A stretch of DNA of 64,000 nt from Youngiibacter multivorans (GTDB lineage Bacteria; Bacillota; Clostridia; Clostridiales; Clostridiaceae), in contig NZ_JAGGKC010000010.1 in NCBI RefSeq assembly GCF_017873395.1, positions 50,583 to 114,582 of the forward strand. Reading direction: 5' to 3'. Numbering within the stretch: the stretch's first letter is position 1; each line of letters begins with the position of its first letter. A program made the translations under genes and the position numbers. Under the pieces are notes generated by a model, which searched no databases, was not told where the DNA came from, and was given only the letters and a program-made list of their open reading frames with translations. Of the stretch, positions 18,401 to 27,717 are shown one piece after another.

Positions 18401-18956
18401 TCGTCACACTTTCTGGCAGGATGATGAGTGTAACGCTACTGCAGTCTTCAAATGCGAAACGCCCTATGCTTGTTAATCCCTCTGGCAGAATGATGTTAGT
18501 AAAGCTAGAGCAGCCCTTAAATGCGTAATTCCCTATACTTGTTAATCCCTCTGGCAGACTGATGCTCGTAAGGCTAGAACAGCCCTTAAATGCTAAATTC
18601 CCTATGCTTGATAATCCCTCTGGCAGACTGATGCTCGTAAGGTTAAAGCAATCATAAAATGCGTAATCCCCTATGCTTGTAACACCATTTTCAATAGTAG
18701 CAGATTTAATCTGCCAACTTAATTGAGAGAACGGTGAAGATATATAGCCATTTATAGATGTATAGTTATCCATATTACCTGATCCACTGATATTTAGTAC
18801 CCCTAAACTATCTAATACCCATTTAAGATTAGATCCACAAGTGCCTGAAGCAATGATAGTTGTTTCTGCATAGACAGTACTAGATTTAAGTGGCATAATA
18901 TTTAAGTTGAACATCATACATATTAATGTTACCAAAGCAAATAATCTCTTTTTCAT
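15444..18956 (-). CDS. large secreted BspA-LRR / Big_2 / ricin-lectin repeat protein
   Basis: A 1170-residue exported protein with five modules: signal peptide (1 to about 30); four to five BspA-type leucine-rich repeats of 23 residues with the core LPEGLTSIGNYAFKGCSS (about 85-200); a string of about five bacterial Ig-like Big_2 domains (about 315-730; motifs such as ATVDKDGTVKAVGNGT); a ricin B-lectin (QxW) domain (about 730-880); two InlB/Flg_new repeats (GGSAVVSSIV...FKGWF, about 885-1015); and a second ricin domain (about 1020-1170). Such proteins bind glycans or other surfaces. No catalytic domain or anchor is evident. I start at ATG 18956, with AAGGGG 9 nt upstream. The two ricin modules are recent duplicates. 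Function beyond adhesion or carbohydrate binding is not inferred. Confidence 0.88.
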   Translation of the reverse strand: MKKRLFALVTLICMMFNLNIMPLKSSTVYAETTIIASGTCGSNLKWVLDSLGVLNISGSGNMDNYTSINGYISSPFSQLSWQIKSATIENGVTSIGDYAFYDCFNLTSISLPEGLSSIGNLAFKGCSSLTSISLPEGLTSIGNYAFKGCSSFTNIILPEGLTSIGRFAFEDCSSVTLIILPESVTSIGDYAFNKIYKWQLKFIVVPNSYAYNYVLNNGLYYQYLVDPNIKYSTDSFLSFRDDYLYLKPLEIRSLSELINYSTDIPFENILFSVLDDSITMISDGKIAGIGEGSCTVNATYGNLSDSFNVVVSASENSISATGISLSEDALTINKGLKIAVKATIEPVTATDRTVTWTTSDMSVVTIQNGVITSVAPGTATVTASINGYSDSIAITVNAPLLALGVDDDDFAVNKNETHKIYCYHYPYYTTDDKTVTYTSSDESIATVDSKGIVTGISLGTATILLTNGSIQKSVNVTVTSRLTGISLNKTSINGIKNSSEQIFVNYDPVDTTDDKTITWSSDNASIAAVDSTGLVSYISKGITTITATVESYSAKCTVIVTEIPLISISLNYSEIDLLYADTISLAVAYEPSNTTDDKSITWTSSDELVATVSSDGTVTAIGNGTATITATTADGNKTASCMVIVAVPVIGVTLDRSELSFTKFGQTDKLIATVAPSNAANQNVTWTSSNESVATVDKDGTVKAVGNGTVTVTVATEDGKKTASCVVTVKDYSGEYHIQSKKSNLVMDVYGGGRDIGTNIIQWRFHGGLNQQWRFESLGNGYYKVTSVLNPTYSLDVYRSGTEIGTNVIQWTYHGGPNQQWKIIENVDGSVSLMSRLAEESGTGYILDVYGGGMDEGVNVIQWTAHYGDNQKWYLEPVQDYTMNYENNGGSAVVSSIVTTGHLVTEPQEPTREGMIFKGWFKDTALTIPWDFAADKMPAQDTTLYAKWMDSTYSVIFDSQGGSAIETKKVDPDTLITPPEAPTKTGYSFCGWYKEADCINQWNFDVDTVMANTTLYAKWIKDWGGTYFIRSKKSNLVMDVFGGGTEMGTNIIQWSYHGGLNQQWKFESLENGYYKITSVLNPQYSLDVYGGGTDLGNRVIQWNYHGGINQQWKIIENDDGSVSLMSRLAEESGTGYLLDVYGGGMDAGVNVIQWTAHYGDNQRWYLESVN
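15447..15895 (-). repeat. intragenic duplication of the ricin-lectin module, copy 2
   Basis: The last ~150 codons of the gene closely repeat the segment at 16318-16765. Long stretches are nearly identical at DNA level, for example CATAATGTGCAGTCCA at 15482 and 16353. The second half of the module (SLMSRLAEESGTGY) is the most conserved, pointing to recent duplication or gene conversion. Confidence 0.8.
16318..16765 (-). repeat. intragenic duplication of the ricin-lectin module, copy 1
   Basis: Partner of the repeat at 15447-15895. Both copies encode the QxW-type motifs VIQWTAHYGDN and NIIQW. Confidence 0.8.
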
Positions 18957-19313
18957 CTCCTGTATCCCCTTTTTAGTTATACTGAAACTTAACATCTTTG
19001 TTTAGTTGTCTTTCATCCTCCTATTTAATATTTCTTTAAATTCCATTGCTACGATATTCGGGGTTCCATCATCTACGAATTTTGCTGCAATATAGATCTG
19101 CGGAATGCTGATATCTATTAGTGCCCGAATTAGAAAAAAAATAGTCCTTAAACGTTTTCTTTTACGTAATTATCATCCCTTCCATGATTCGTCTATTATT
19201 TTAATTTAATCAAATTTATACTAATATCACCAAGGCAACTTAATGTAACACTTTAATTATAGATTAGGATTCACATTGTTTCAATATTGTTTATTTTCTG
19301 AAATATCACCTTA
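18957..19313. other. AT-rich intergenic stretch without recognisable gene
   Basis: About 360 bp between the start of the lectin gene and the polysaccharide-locus terminator. It must hold the lectin gene promoter, but I see no convincing -35/-10 pair, no RNA gene and no coding frame. Together with 19371-19495 the gene-free distance is about 540 bp. Confidence 0.6.
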
Positions 19314-19370
19314 TAAAAATTCGTAAGCGGATTTTGCTGTGCACAGTCTCACAACAGAATTCCGCTTACG
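19314..19370 (-). terminator. terminator of the polysaccharide locus
   Basis: On the minus strand CGTAAGCGGA (19370-19361) pairs with TCCGCTTACG (19331-19322), with an imperfect stem extension in between, followed by AATTTTTA. It lies about 125 bp after the last gene of the locus. Confidence 0.7.
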
Positions 19371-19495
19371 CTGGTTTTACCCATTCAATTCTATCTCTCT
19401 GACAGTGTATCCGTCAATTTACGTTCAGGTAAACATTACTACTCTTTGTCAAAAGTTCTCTGCTCTAACAGTTCATAGCAATTTCCACTTTCATC

Positions 19496-20044
19496 TTATT
19501 TGATAAACCCTACTCTATTTTTCAGGTCACCTATCATTTTTTCCTTTTTCGTTTCTGTTATATTATTTATGGTCCAACTCTCATCATATATTACGGCTTC
19601 ATTTAGTAGAGTTCTTTGTCTTTCAATGTAATCATCAACAGATCCAATTACTTTTGCAGGATTTCCTAAAACTAAAGAATTATCAGGAATACTTCTAGAG
19701 ACAACTGAACCCGCCCCGATAACAACATTACTTCCTATAGAAACATTAGGTAATATAATGCTCCCAGCACCGATAAATACATTATTTCCTATAGAAACAA
19801 GGCCTATTTTAGTATAGTCTAAATACATTTTGGTACTCGCATCATGAGCTAAAATATGAACATTTGGAGCAAGTGTAACGTTATCTCCAATTGATATCAG
19901 CCAGCAGTGAGAAGAATCAATAATGCATCCATATTGCTTGTGAAAATTTGATCCAACCTTTAAGCCCATTTTTTTAAGGTATTCTACCGGAACCTCACCT
20001 CTTAATTTCCACATTAGATATTTCTTAATATTATTTAGAATCAC
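19496..20044 (-). CDS. left-handed beta-helix (hexapeptide) O-acetyltransferase
   Basis: A 182-residue protein of the maltose/galactoside O-acetyltransferase (LbH, WbbJ/CysE-like) type. Hexapeptide repeats run through GDNVTLAPNVHILAHDAS (about 53-70, with the likely catalytic His) and IGNNVFIGAGSIILPNVSIG, ending in the family signature NSLVLGNPAKVIG (about 128-140). It probably O-acetylates a sugar of the polysaccharide made by the upstream genes. The frame can be opened at TTG 20056, but GGAGG at 20055-20051 better serves the GTG at 20044. It is separated from the flippase gene by a 1.1-kb gap, yet is on the same strand and precedes the locus terminator. Confidence 0.8.
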   Translation of the reverse strand: MILNNIKKYLMWKLRGEVPVEYLKKMGLKVGSNFHKQYGCIIDSSHCWLISIGDNVTLAPNVHILAHDASTKMYLDYTKIGLVSIGNNVFIGAGSIILPNVSIGSNVVIGAGSVVSRSIPDNSLVLGNPAKVIGSVDDYIERQRTLLNEAVIYDESWTINNITETKKEKMIGDLKNRVGFIK

Positions 20045-20056
20045 AACCACCTCCAA

Positions 20057-21135
20057 GTTTATTCTTCAAAATATGATGAATTATGTCTTAATAATACGGC
20101 ATTACAGTTTACCTGGTTAATGATTTCACTACCCTTATTAGTAGATAGGTAAATTCTAAAGTGCGAAATCAAACGCACATGAAGCGTCATCAAAATAGGA
20201 TAGTTGTTATTAACAAAAAAGATACATCGTAAGATACTGAGTTAGAATATTACATTATAACTAATTATTATATATTGGTCCGGTATTGATAATCGACATA
20301 TTAGGCCACTTTTGAATGCGAAACAGGTTTGCATAGCTTCAATAACTGGAACTAAATAGCGGTTGTGTTGTAGATCTTCAGACCATCAATAAAACGCTAC
20401 ACAAACTTAAAAGCCTAGGTGAGACTTAATCGAACTATGGACAAAGTTATAATAAAACATGCTAAGTAAACCGTCTTCTATCAGCATACATACTCAATCA
20501 TGAACCCATGAAATCAAAAGTGTAGTTCAGTGCTTCCCTCCTAATTAATTCTAAAGATACTACAATTAATTATACTATCCTAATAGAGTATATAACTAAA
20601 ATGTTAAACGTTAATCATATTATTCTATAGATTTACTTCTATATAGTATTTTCTGAAAGGAGATTCTTGAGACACCTTTTTTGAGAAGGCCATGATATCG
20701 GAGCTACTAACTTATAAAAACTTTGCTTATGACTACTCTGCGATAATAGCGCTGCCCTTCTCACATTGAGTCATCACTTCATATTACCAACAACCTTTAA
20801 AAGGCCCTTATTCGATACGAATTCAGCTCTACAAATGTATTCATTTTTCATTGACCCTTTCTGGAATGAAGTCATAACTTTATCAGCCATAGTTGTCATA
20901 CCTTGATTGAAAATACTTCTCTTCACACCAGTGTTTTTGATATCGAAGGAATCATTTATGATGTTAAGTTCTCGATTTTCCAGGTCCCTGTAGTCAACCT
21001 GTTTTTCAAAATGTCCTTTGGCAAATTGATGCAGAATCACTTAAGAGTTTTCTCACAACTGAACTAGATACACTGAGTTTGCGGTATTTAGGCATTTTGA
21101 CGTCAGAACTCTATGTTCTTTTTGCAATTAATTTG
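20057..21135. other. 1.1-kb AT-rich gap with probable gene remnants
   Basis: Apart from one weak 88-codon frame (20774-21040), no gene with a ribosome site is visible. The interruption in an otherwise tightly packed locus suggests that a gene was lost here or that an element decayed. I do not recognise transposase motifs in any frame. Confidence 0.5.
20774..21040 (-). pseudogene. short unidentified frame, possible gene remnant
   Basis: An 88-codon frame opening with GTG and no ribosome site. It is polar, has no membrane segment and no motif I recognise (it contains DIKNTGVKRSIFNQGMTTMA and ends LLKVVGNMK). Its strand matches the polysaccharide locus. It may be the 3' end of a lost glycan gene or chance coding; function unknown. 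Confidence 0.25.
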
Positions 21136-22656
21136 TTATTTTTTTCTTCCGATTTTCTTGTTGATTATTTCCATAATATATTTTATCTCATCAATTTTAA
21201 TGGTTATTATGACTATTAAATATACAAACATTGATATCAGTACTGAAATAAGGAGAGCAAGCCCTAATTCTAATCTCATATTTGTGAACTGAAATACAAA
21301 ATAGGATACTGTACCCATTATTAGTGACGAAATAAATATTTTAGATACGTTAATCCAAACTTTTCTAAATTCAAAATCGACTATTCTCTTTTTTAATCCA
21401 AAAATAAGTAAATAAGATGTAATATACGCAGATATACTGGTTGCTAAAGCTAATCCACTTATACCCAAATAATAAGATAGAGTAATATTCAATATTATAT
21501 TTAAAATAACGCCTATAACGGAATTAATCATGGGTGTTTTAGTGTCGTTCAACGAGTAATAAACTTTTGAAAAAACATCTCTGTAAGCAAAAGCTATCAT
21601 TCCTATAGAGTAGTAAAGTAGTGCATTTGATGTCATCAGTGCTGCCCTTTGGTCAAATTCCCCCCTCATAAATAAAAATTCTATTATAGGAGAAGACAAT
21701 ACTATTATTCCAACAGTTGAAGGAATTACTAGCAAACTTATCAGAGTCAATGACTTGCTAATCGTCTTTCGTATTTCAGAAAAATCGTGAGAAATCGCCA
21801 TCTTAGAAATAGAAGGATAAATAACTGTAGTAATTGGCACTACAAAAAGACCAATTACCACATCTGTAAGTTTATTTGCATAATTTAATGAAGAGATTCC
21901 TCCCTCAACTAATCTTGATGCTATAGTTTTGTCAATAATTACATTAACTTCATTCACAGACACACCAATTATAATTGGTAGTAACAACATCATTATACTT
22001 TTTATATATTTATCATTTAAATCTATTATGAAACTATATTTATATCCTTTCTTTATTGTAGCTCTAATTAGAAAGACTACTTGTACCGCTAAAGATGCAA
22101 CTATGCCATACGCCAAAATATCCACATTTTTCTTTGATGCTAAATAATAGGATGCGATTGCAACTAAATTCATTGGGATGCCAATCATTGCAGGAACAAT
22201 AAAATTACCATTAACTTGCAAATAAGAGTTAAGAACAAAAATTATAACAGAGAAATATATCCCGACAATACTTAATCTTGTTAGCCTAATTGCCAGTTGT
22301 AATGTTTCACCACTAAACCCTGATGCAAATACTCTTACAAATATTTCTGTTCTGAGCAAAACAATTAGTGCGATAGCTGTGGCAATTACTAAAATAATAT
22401 TTAGAATATTCGAAGTGAACTTATCAGCTCGATCAATTCCGCTTTCTTTTTTCGCCTTTTCGTAAATTGGAATAAAGCATGTTGCAATCCCTATTCCGAT
22501 GATTGCAGTAAGAGTGTTCGGTATTGATAACGCTATTAAATATGAGTCACTGATGTAAGTAGCGCCATAATAATAGGTTAGTGCGATATCTCTGAAAAAA
22601 CCGAGCAGTTTAGAGACAATAGCAATAACCATAATTAGAGAAATAGTTCTTTTCAT
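21136..22656 (-). CDS. MurJ/MviN-type lipid-linked oligosaccharide flippase (Wzx role)
   Basis: A 506-residue MOP-superfamily membrane protein with about 14 hydrophobic segments. The N-terminus (SKLLGFFRDIALTYYYGAT) and the loop FASGFSG correspond to MurJ-family positions that handle lipid II. Inside a polysaccharide locus with Wzy and glycosyltransferases it most likely flips undecaprenyl-linked repeat units across the membrane, doing the job of Wzx. It might also be a second copy of the peptidoglycan flippase. GAGGTAAGG lies about 8 nt before the ATG. Placed after a glycosyltransferase gene with a 40-bp gap. Confidence 0.85.
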   Translation of the reverse strand: MKRTISLIMVIAIVSKLLGFFRDIALTYYYGATYISDSYLIALSIPNTLTAIIGIGIATCFIPIYEKAKKESGIDRADKFTSNILNIILVIATAIALIVLLRTEIFVRVFASGFSGETLQLAIRLTRLSIVGIYFSVIIFVLNSYLQVNGNFIVPAMIGIPMNLVAIASYYLASKKNVDILAYGIVASLAVQVVFLIRATIKKGYKYSFIIDLNDKYIKSIMMLLLPIIIGVSVNEVNVIIDKTIASRLVEGGISSLNYANKLTDVVIGLFVVPITTVIYPSISKMAISHDFSEIRKTISKSLTLISLLVIPSTVGIIVLSSPIIEFLFMRGEFDQRAALMTSNALLYYSIGMIAFAYRDVFSKVYYSLNDTKTPMINSVIGVILNIILNITLSYYLGISGLALATSISAYITSYLLIFGLKKRIVDFEFRKVWINVSKIFISSLIMGTVSYFVFQFTNMRLELGLALLISVLISMFVYLIVIITIKIDEIKYIMEIINKKIGRKK

Positions 22657-22696
22657 ATTTCATCCTTACCTCAATAAAACTCAAGTATCCTAAATA

Positions 22697-23794
22697 TTAA
22701 TTCTGAGTCATTGCCTCATTTATTAGTTTTCTATATAGTTCCTGATACTTATTATTTGTATTTTCTATGTCATATTTGCCGGATAACTGTTTGCTTTCTT
22801 TGGACATCATTTTTCGCAATTCATAATTTTCAACAAGTAAGCAAATTGCATCTGCAAGGCCTTGTTCATCTTGTGATTCTACTAACAACCCATTCTTATC
22901 ATTATGTACTATTTCGGACATTCCTCCAACATCAGTCGAAATGATTGGAAGCCCAGATGCCATTGCTTCAATAATTGCTAATGAAAGCCCTTCCCAATTT
23001 GAAGACATTATAAAAATATCACTATCAGCCAGCAACTTTGGAATATCTTCTCTTACTCCGAGAAAACATACTATTTCTTTCAGATCATATCTATCTACTA
23101 AATCTTCAATCGATTTTCTTTCTTCCCCATCTCCGACTAAAGTAAGTTTAATATTCTTATGTGTCACTGCAACTAATCTTATTGCATCAATTAGCAATTT
23201 ATGGTTCTTTACTTTTGAGAAACGACCTACATTTATTAGTCTGATAATATCATTATCTGTATTGTCGACATGATAATATTTACTAACTTCAACTCCATTA
23301 TATATGACTGGTGCAGCTTCGAACTTATATACAGTTTTGATTGACTTCTTTACAATATCCGATATAGCTATGGGAATGAATCCAAAACTTCGATATGCAA
23401 GTTTTTGGATAATTATATCTCTACGATTTAGTTCCTTTTCTGCGATGCTGTGCACCGTATGTACTCTAACTTTAATTCTATTCAGAAATGCAGGAATCAA
23501 TGCATATTTAGTAGTATATAGGTGTGTATGGATAACATCTGGCTTTATTTTTCGAAATAGCGTATTCAAATTAAAAATAGTGCCTATGTTAAGTCCACTC
23601 TTCTTATCTAAATAAATGACTTTCGCTCCAATTCTATCAAGTTCACTTTCATATATTGTGTTCATTCTTGAATGCAAACATACTACTTCAATTTCAAATT
23701 GGTCTTTATCATACTTTGACAGTAGGTTTAGCACCAGTTTCTCTGCTCCACCTATTCCAAAACTAGGTAATATATGCAAAATCTTATATCTCAT
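22697..23794 (-). CDS. glycosyltransferase family 4
   Basis: A 365-residue GT-B enzyme. The N-terminal glycine loop is ILHILPSFGIGGAEKLVLNLL and the C-terminal nucleotide-sugar site has the E-x7-E motif in SNWEGLSLAIIEAMASGLPIIST (about residues 270-292). GT4 enzymes add a sugar with retention of configuration. ATG 23794 is preferred over 23806 because GAGGGTTGAA precedes it. No signal peptide; it would work at the inner membrane face on the lipid-linked repeat unit. Acceptor and donor unknown. Confidence 0.88.
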   Translation of the reverse strand: MRYKILHILPSFGIGGAEKLVLNLLSKYDKDQFEIEVVCLHSRMNTIYESELDRIGAKVIYLDKKSGLNIGTIFNLNTLFRKIKPDVIHTHLYTTKYALIPAFLNRIKVRVHTVHSIAEKELNRRDIIIQKLAYRSFGFIPIAISDIVKKSIKTVYKFEAAPVIYNGVEVSKYYHVDNTDNDIIRLINVGRFSKVKNHKLLIDAIRLVAVTHKNIKLTLVGDGEERKSIEDLVDRYDLKEIVCFLGVREDIPKLLADSDIFIMSSNWEGLSLAIIEAMASGLPIISTDVGGMSEIVHNDKNGLLVESQDEQGLADAICLLVENYELRKMMSKESKQLSGKYDIENTNNKYQELYRKLINEAMTQN

Positions 23795-23830
23795 TTCAAC
23801 CCTCATACAATTTATACTAACTTATTACAG

Positions 23831-25258
23831 CTATTCGCGCACTTTCATCTTACTTTGAACAAAACGAATTATTGTTACAACAATAAACGGAACCAAATAT
23901 ATCCTAAATAGTTTGTACAAAAAGGATGTAGAATGAATTCTTAAACCCTCTAACATAAACATTGGGAATGCACCTGCATATAATATAAGTGATGCTACAT
24001 TCTTTGTTTTATGGTAATAGTTATATAAACTTACAATTATATATCCATAAATGAACATATGAAAAAATACACCAACAATTCCAAAATTGATATATCCTTC
24101 AGTCACGGGTGAGAATCCAAGACCTCCGCCAGCTAACAGCAAATCATTGTGATACTCTGTCAGATACCACTTTACTGGATCAAAACCAACATCGGGAATA
24201 AGCCTTGTAAGGAATGGTACTATAGCCGTAATTGAAGATAGATATGTCCTTCCGAACTGAAGACCTGGACCACCAAATTGCAATACTTCCATTAGAGATC
24301 TTGATGGCATTCTGAACTCATTAGAATAGATTGGCAAAAAAATAAGTGGTTTCTTCAAAAATAAAAGCCAAGTTTGATGCATTGCACCTATAAATCCTTG
24401 AGATAAATAAAATCTTGCGTATGAAATTGCTTGTGCAAAAATCATACCAATTATAACAAAGCTACCAATAAACCTACTCATATTTTTTTTAATGCTATAG
24501 AATAAGAGTATTGCACAATATATAATAATATATATTAAAGTGCTTCTTCCTCCAATCATAAAAAAATAGTAAGTTGTAGCACTAAATATAGAAGCTCCTA
24601 TAAAGCTGTATATTAAAGATCTTGTTTTCATTCCATAAAATCCGATTATAACACCCGATAAAATTAACCATTGGAAACTAGCACCAAACGTGGTTGAATT
24701 TTGCATAATTAAATATCTTTCAGTACCGTAACCTACGTTAAAAAATTCTTCAACTCCCCCAAAAGCATTTATCTCTAAAATTATTGAAGGAATTGAGATC
24801 AAAACCATGCAAATTCCTGCATATAGAATGTTATTTTCTACATCAGAATTTCTTGGCAAATGGAAATCCTGGCTCCTATATTTAGTTTGTTGTTTTAATC
24901 CAACTCTTAGCCCAATCAAACCTATAAGTTGAATGAACAAATAGGAACTAATTACACCCTGAGAAAACTTATCCACATTAAACATTGGGCCTAATGCGTA
25001 AAATGAATAAGTAAATGGGATAATATAGCTAGGATGGAAAGCGTTGGAATTTCTACTAAATAACATATAGGTGAATGGTTGGAATCCAATAATAATAATT
25101 AACAAAATTAGTAAGGTTTGCACTCCGAATATAGCATATATTAATAATAAAATAATGCAAGCAATCAATATTAATCGTTTATTTTTAAGTGAGATATTGT
25201 TATAAGCTTCCCAAAAATTGACTTTATTCACAACTTCACTTCTTTCATCTAACTTCAT
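23831..25258 (-). CDS. oligosaccharide repeat-unit polymerase (Wzy-like)
   Basis: A 475-residue protein with roughly 11-12 transmembrane segments and a large extracytoplasmic loop (about residues 300-375, PIYSNEFRMPSRSLMEVLQFGG), the usual layout of O-antigen polymerases. Wzy joins flipped repeat units on the outer membrane face. Sequence conservation in Wzy is low, so the call rests on topology plus position among glycosyltransferase and flippase genes. Its ATG overlaps the upstream stop codon by one base (TAATG), indicating coupling. Confidence 0.8.
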   Translation of the reverse strand: MKLDERSEVVNKVNFWEAYNNISLKNKRLILIACIILLLIYAIFGVQTLLILLIIIIGFQPFTYMLFSRNSNAFHPSYIIPFTYSFYALGPMFNVDKFSQGVISSYLFIQLIGLIGLRVGLKQQTKYRSQDFHLPRNSDVENNILYAGICMVLISIPSIILEINAFGGVEEFFNVGYGTERYLIMQNSTTFGASFQWLILSGVIIGFYGMKTRSLIYSFIGASIFSATTYYFFMIGGRSTLIYIIIYCAILLFYSIKKNMSRFIGSFVIIGMIFAQAISYARFYLSQGFIGAMHQTWLLFLKKPLIFLPIYSNEFRMPSRSLMEVLQFGGPGLQFGRTYLSSITAIVPFLTRLIPDVGFDPVKWYLTEYHNDLLLAGGGLGFSPVTEGYINFGIVGVFFHMFIYGYIIVSLYNYYHKTKNVASLILYAGAFPMFMLEGLRIHSTSFLYKLFRIYLVPFIVVTIIRFVQSKMKVRE

Positions 25259-26463
25259 TAATATGTACCATTTGCTATATCATAAATAAACGAATATTTT
25301 TCACTTAGATTTTTTTCCAACCTATAGTCTGCTCCAAATATATCAAACGAAAAGTCTTTCATGATTGAAATATCGGCTGGTTTCAAATTTATAAATCTAA
25401 CAATTGCTTCACTCAGTAATTCTGAATTAGGTAAAGAGCAAACAATAGCATTTTTACCCTCAATTGCAATATCTGTGGTGCTTCCAACATCTGTTGCTAT
25501 AATAGGCAATCCAGCAGCACATGATTCCATTAATACTACTGGTAAACCTTCACTTCGACTGGGCAGAATATATGCTGTTGCCTTAGCTAATTCATCCACC
25601 AATCCATCTCTGTCTATCCACCCTCTTAAAGTAACATAATCACTCAAATTATACTTTTCAATGTAACTAAAATACTCTTGAAACTTTCTTCCATCACCAA
25701 AAATATCAAAATGGATACTTTCACTAAGCATATTTGATTCCTTAAGGAGTTTGATAGATTCTAGCAAAATATCTACTCCTTTAACTTCTTCAAACCTCGC
25801 TACTGTAATAAACCTTATTCCAGTATCAGATTCGATAACCTTAGTTCTCTCTGAAATCTTTTTTGCCATTTCAGATCCAATACCTAGCCTAAAAATACGA
25901 GTTTTATTTTCCGAGATATGATATGTGTTGCTTATGAACCTTTTATTATTATTACCTACTGTAACGATATATTCAGCAGCCTTCAATATTTTATCTAAAT
26001 TTTTAGGTGGGTATTTATAAATATCAGAGCCATGTCCTTGGCAAATATATCTAGTATTAATTAAGTTATGAACATAATATGCAATTCTTGAGGATCTTGA
26101 TAACCAATAACTGAACAAAAGATCTTCATCTTGCAAATTATTAACCCGGATTATACTCATCGCACAAATAAAAGAATACAAATTCATTAGAGACTCTCTA
26201 ATATCATTTAAAGATATAATACCATATATGTTTGATACCATATTTTTACGTTTGATTTTTTTAGGGAATAATATTTCAAGAATGCCCTGTAAAATTGAAA
26301 TGTACTCTATTTTTGAGCTAATTTCGCGAGGTCTATACTTCGAAAAACTCAGTATTTTGACATTACTATAGTGGTTTAATACATATTCAAATTCATCACT
26401 AGAAAAAGCATGTTTTTCTTCTGGATATGAATTTGTGATGATATAAAGTGTATTACTTTTCAT
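25258..26463 (-). CDS. glycosyltransferase family 4
   Basis: A 401-residue GT-B glycosyltransferase. The C-terminal half carries FITVARFEEVKGVDILLESI (about 210-230) and the E-x7-E motif PSRSEGLPVVLMESCAAGLP (about 303-322). CQGHGSDIYKY (about 138) is a conserved acceptor-domain segment in related capsule enzymes. It lies directly upstream of the polymerase gene with a 1-bp overlap. The sugar transferred is not predictable. Confidence 0.87.
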   Translation of the reverse strand: MKSNTLYIITNSYPEEKHAFSSDEFEYVLNHYSNVKILSFSKYRPREISSKIEYISILQGILEILFPKKIKRKNMVSNIYGIISLNDIRESLMNLYSFICAMSIIRVNNLQDEDLLFSYWLSRSSRIAYYVHNLINTRYICQGHGSDIYKYPPKNLDKILKAAEYIVTVGNNNKRFISNTYHISENKTRIFRLGIGSEMAKKISERTKVIESDTGIRFITVARFEEVKGVDILLESIKLLKESNMLSESIHFDIFGDGRKFQEYFSYIEKYNLSDYVTLRGWIDRDGLVDELAKATAYILPSRSEGLPVVLMESCAAGLPIIATDVGSTTDIAIEGKNAIVCSLPNSELLSEAIVRFINLKPADISIMKDFSFDIFGADYRLEKNLSEKYSFIYDIANGTY

Positions 26464-26556
26464 ACTAGAACCTAACTTTCGTACAATGTACTAATGTTAT
26501 GACTTTTAACTTTATTAGTCATGAATTAAAAAGATTTTAGATGAATGTCTCATTAA

Positions 26557-27690
26557 TTAGGACAATCCAAAATATGCCTTTATAGACATACATATTAGTT
26601 CAATTTCCTCTTCATTCAAATATGGATGCATTGGTAATGATAACACTGTGTCACTTAACAAATTTGATACTTTATAATAGTTATCATCAGAAACTATGTT
26701 ATTAAAGGCGCCTTGCCTATGCATTGGTTTTACATAATATATCATGCTTGGTATACCTTCACTAGATAGCTTTGATTGTAAGTCGTTTCTTTCTCTACCG
26801 CTCTTTAACTTAATGGTGTATTGCGCGAAACTTGAAACATAACCTTCTGGTATTACTGGTGTCTCTACTATACCATCCAATTTTTCTGTATAAAGTCTAT
26901 ATATCCTATTCACATCATCTAACTCATGGTTTATGAATGCGGTAAGCTTAACATTAAGTATTGCAGCTTGAATTGTATCTAGCCTTGAGTTAACACCAAT
27001 CCTCACATTATCGTACTTATTGTTGCCTTTACCATGTACTTTATAAGAATTGAGTAATTCAGCTAAACCATCATCATTCGTGAAAATCGCCCCGCCATCG
27101 CCATAACAACCTAGTGGCTTCGCGGGAAAGAAGGATGTAGTTGAGGCATCCCCGAAGCTGCAGGCTTTCTTGCCATTTATACTTCCACCAAATCCTTGTG
27201 CTGCATCTTCGAGTATTTTTAATCCATATTTAGTGGCGATTCTTGAAATGTTATCAAAATCTGCAGGCAATCCAAACAGATCTACTGGAATAATTACTCT
27301 CGGTGTTAATATTCCTTCATTTAAAACATTTTCTATTGCTTCTTCAAGTTTTTTGGGATCCATATTGAATGTGTCTGCATCTACATCAACGAATACTGGA
27401 GTTGCTCCAACAAAAGATACAATTTCACCTGTTGAGAAAAAAGTAAAATCAGGGACGAATACTGCATCGCCTTCCTTTATTCCCCAAGCCATCATAACCA
27501 GTGTCATAGCTTCAGTGCCATTAGCGCATGTTATACAGTGTTTCGTACCCGTATAAGCAGCTAACCTGCTTTCAAGTTCAGACACCTCATCTCCACCAAT
27601 GAAAACCCCTTTGTCAAGAACTCGCTGTATTGCATTGTCAATTTCTGTCTTGTACTTATTGTACTGAGCATTAAGGTCCCTAAATTGCAT
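26557..27690 (-). CDS. DegT-family sugar aminotransferase, WbpE-like
   Basis: A 377-residue PLP enzyme of the DegT/DnrJ/EryC1 family. The PLP-binding Lys is in TTSFFPAKPLGCYGDGG (about residue 185) and LEDAAQGFGG (about residue 160) is a standard active-site segment. WbpE makes UDP-GlcNAc(3NH2)A from the 3-keto uronic acid. The gene order wbpA-B-D-E, all adjacent here, matches the Pseudomonas pathway for diacetamido-uronic acids. ATG 27690 follows AAGGAAG by 8 nt; the protein then starts MQFRDLNAQYNKYK. Confidence 0.85.
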   Translation of the reverse strand: MQFRDLNAQYNKYKTEIDNAIQRVLDKGVFIGGDEVSELESRLAAYTGTKHCITCANGTEAMTLVMMAWGIKEGDAVFVPDFTFFSTGEIVSFVGATPVFVDVDADTFNMDPKKLEEAIENVLNEGILTPRVIIPVDLFGLPADFDNISRIATKYGLKILEDAAQGFGGSINGKKACSFGDASTTSFFPAKPLGCYGDGGAIFTNDDGLAELLNSYKVHGKGNNKYDNVRIGVNSRLDTIQAAILNVKLTAFINHELDDVNRIYRLYTEKLDGIVETPVIPEGYVSSFAQYTIKLKSGRERNDLQSKLSSEGIPSMIYYVKPMHRQGAFNNIVSDDNYYKVSNLLSDTVLSLPMHPYLNEEEIELICMSIKAYFGLS

Positions 27691-27717
27691 TTCATTTACT
27701 TCCTTCACAATATTGTA

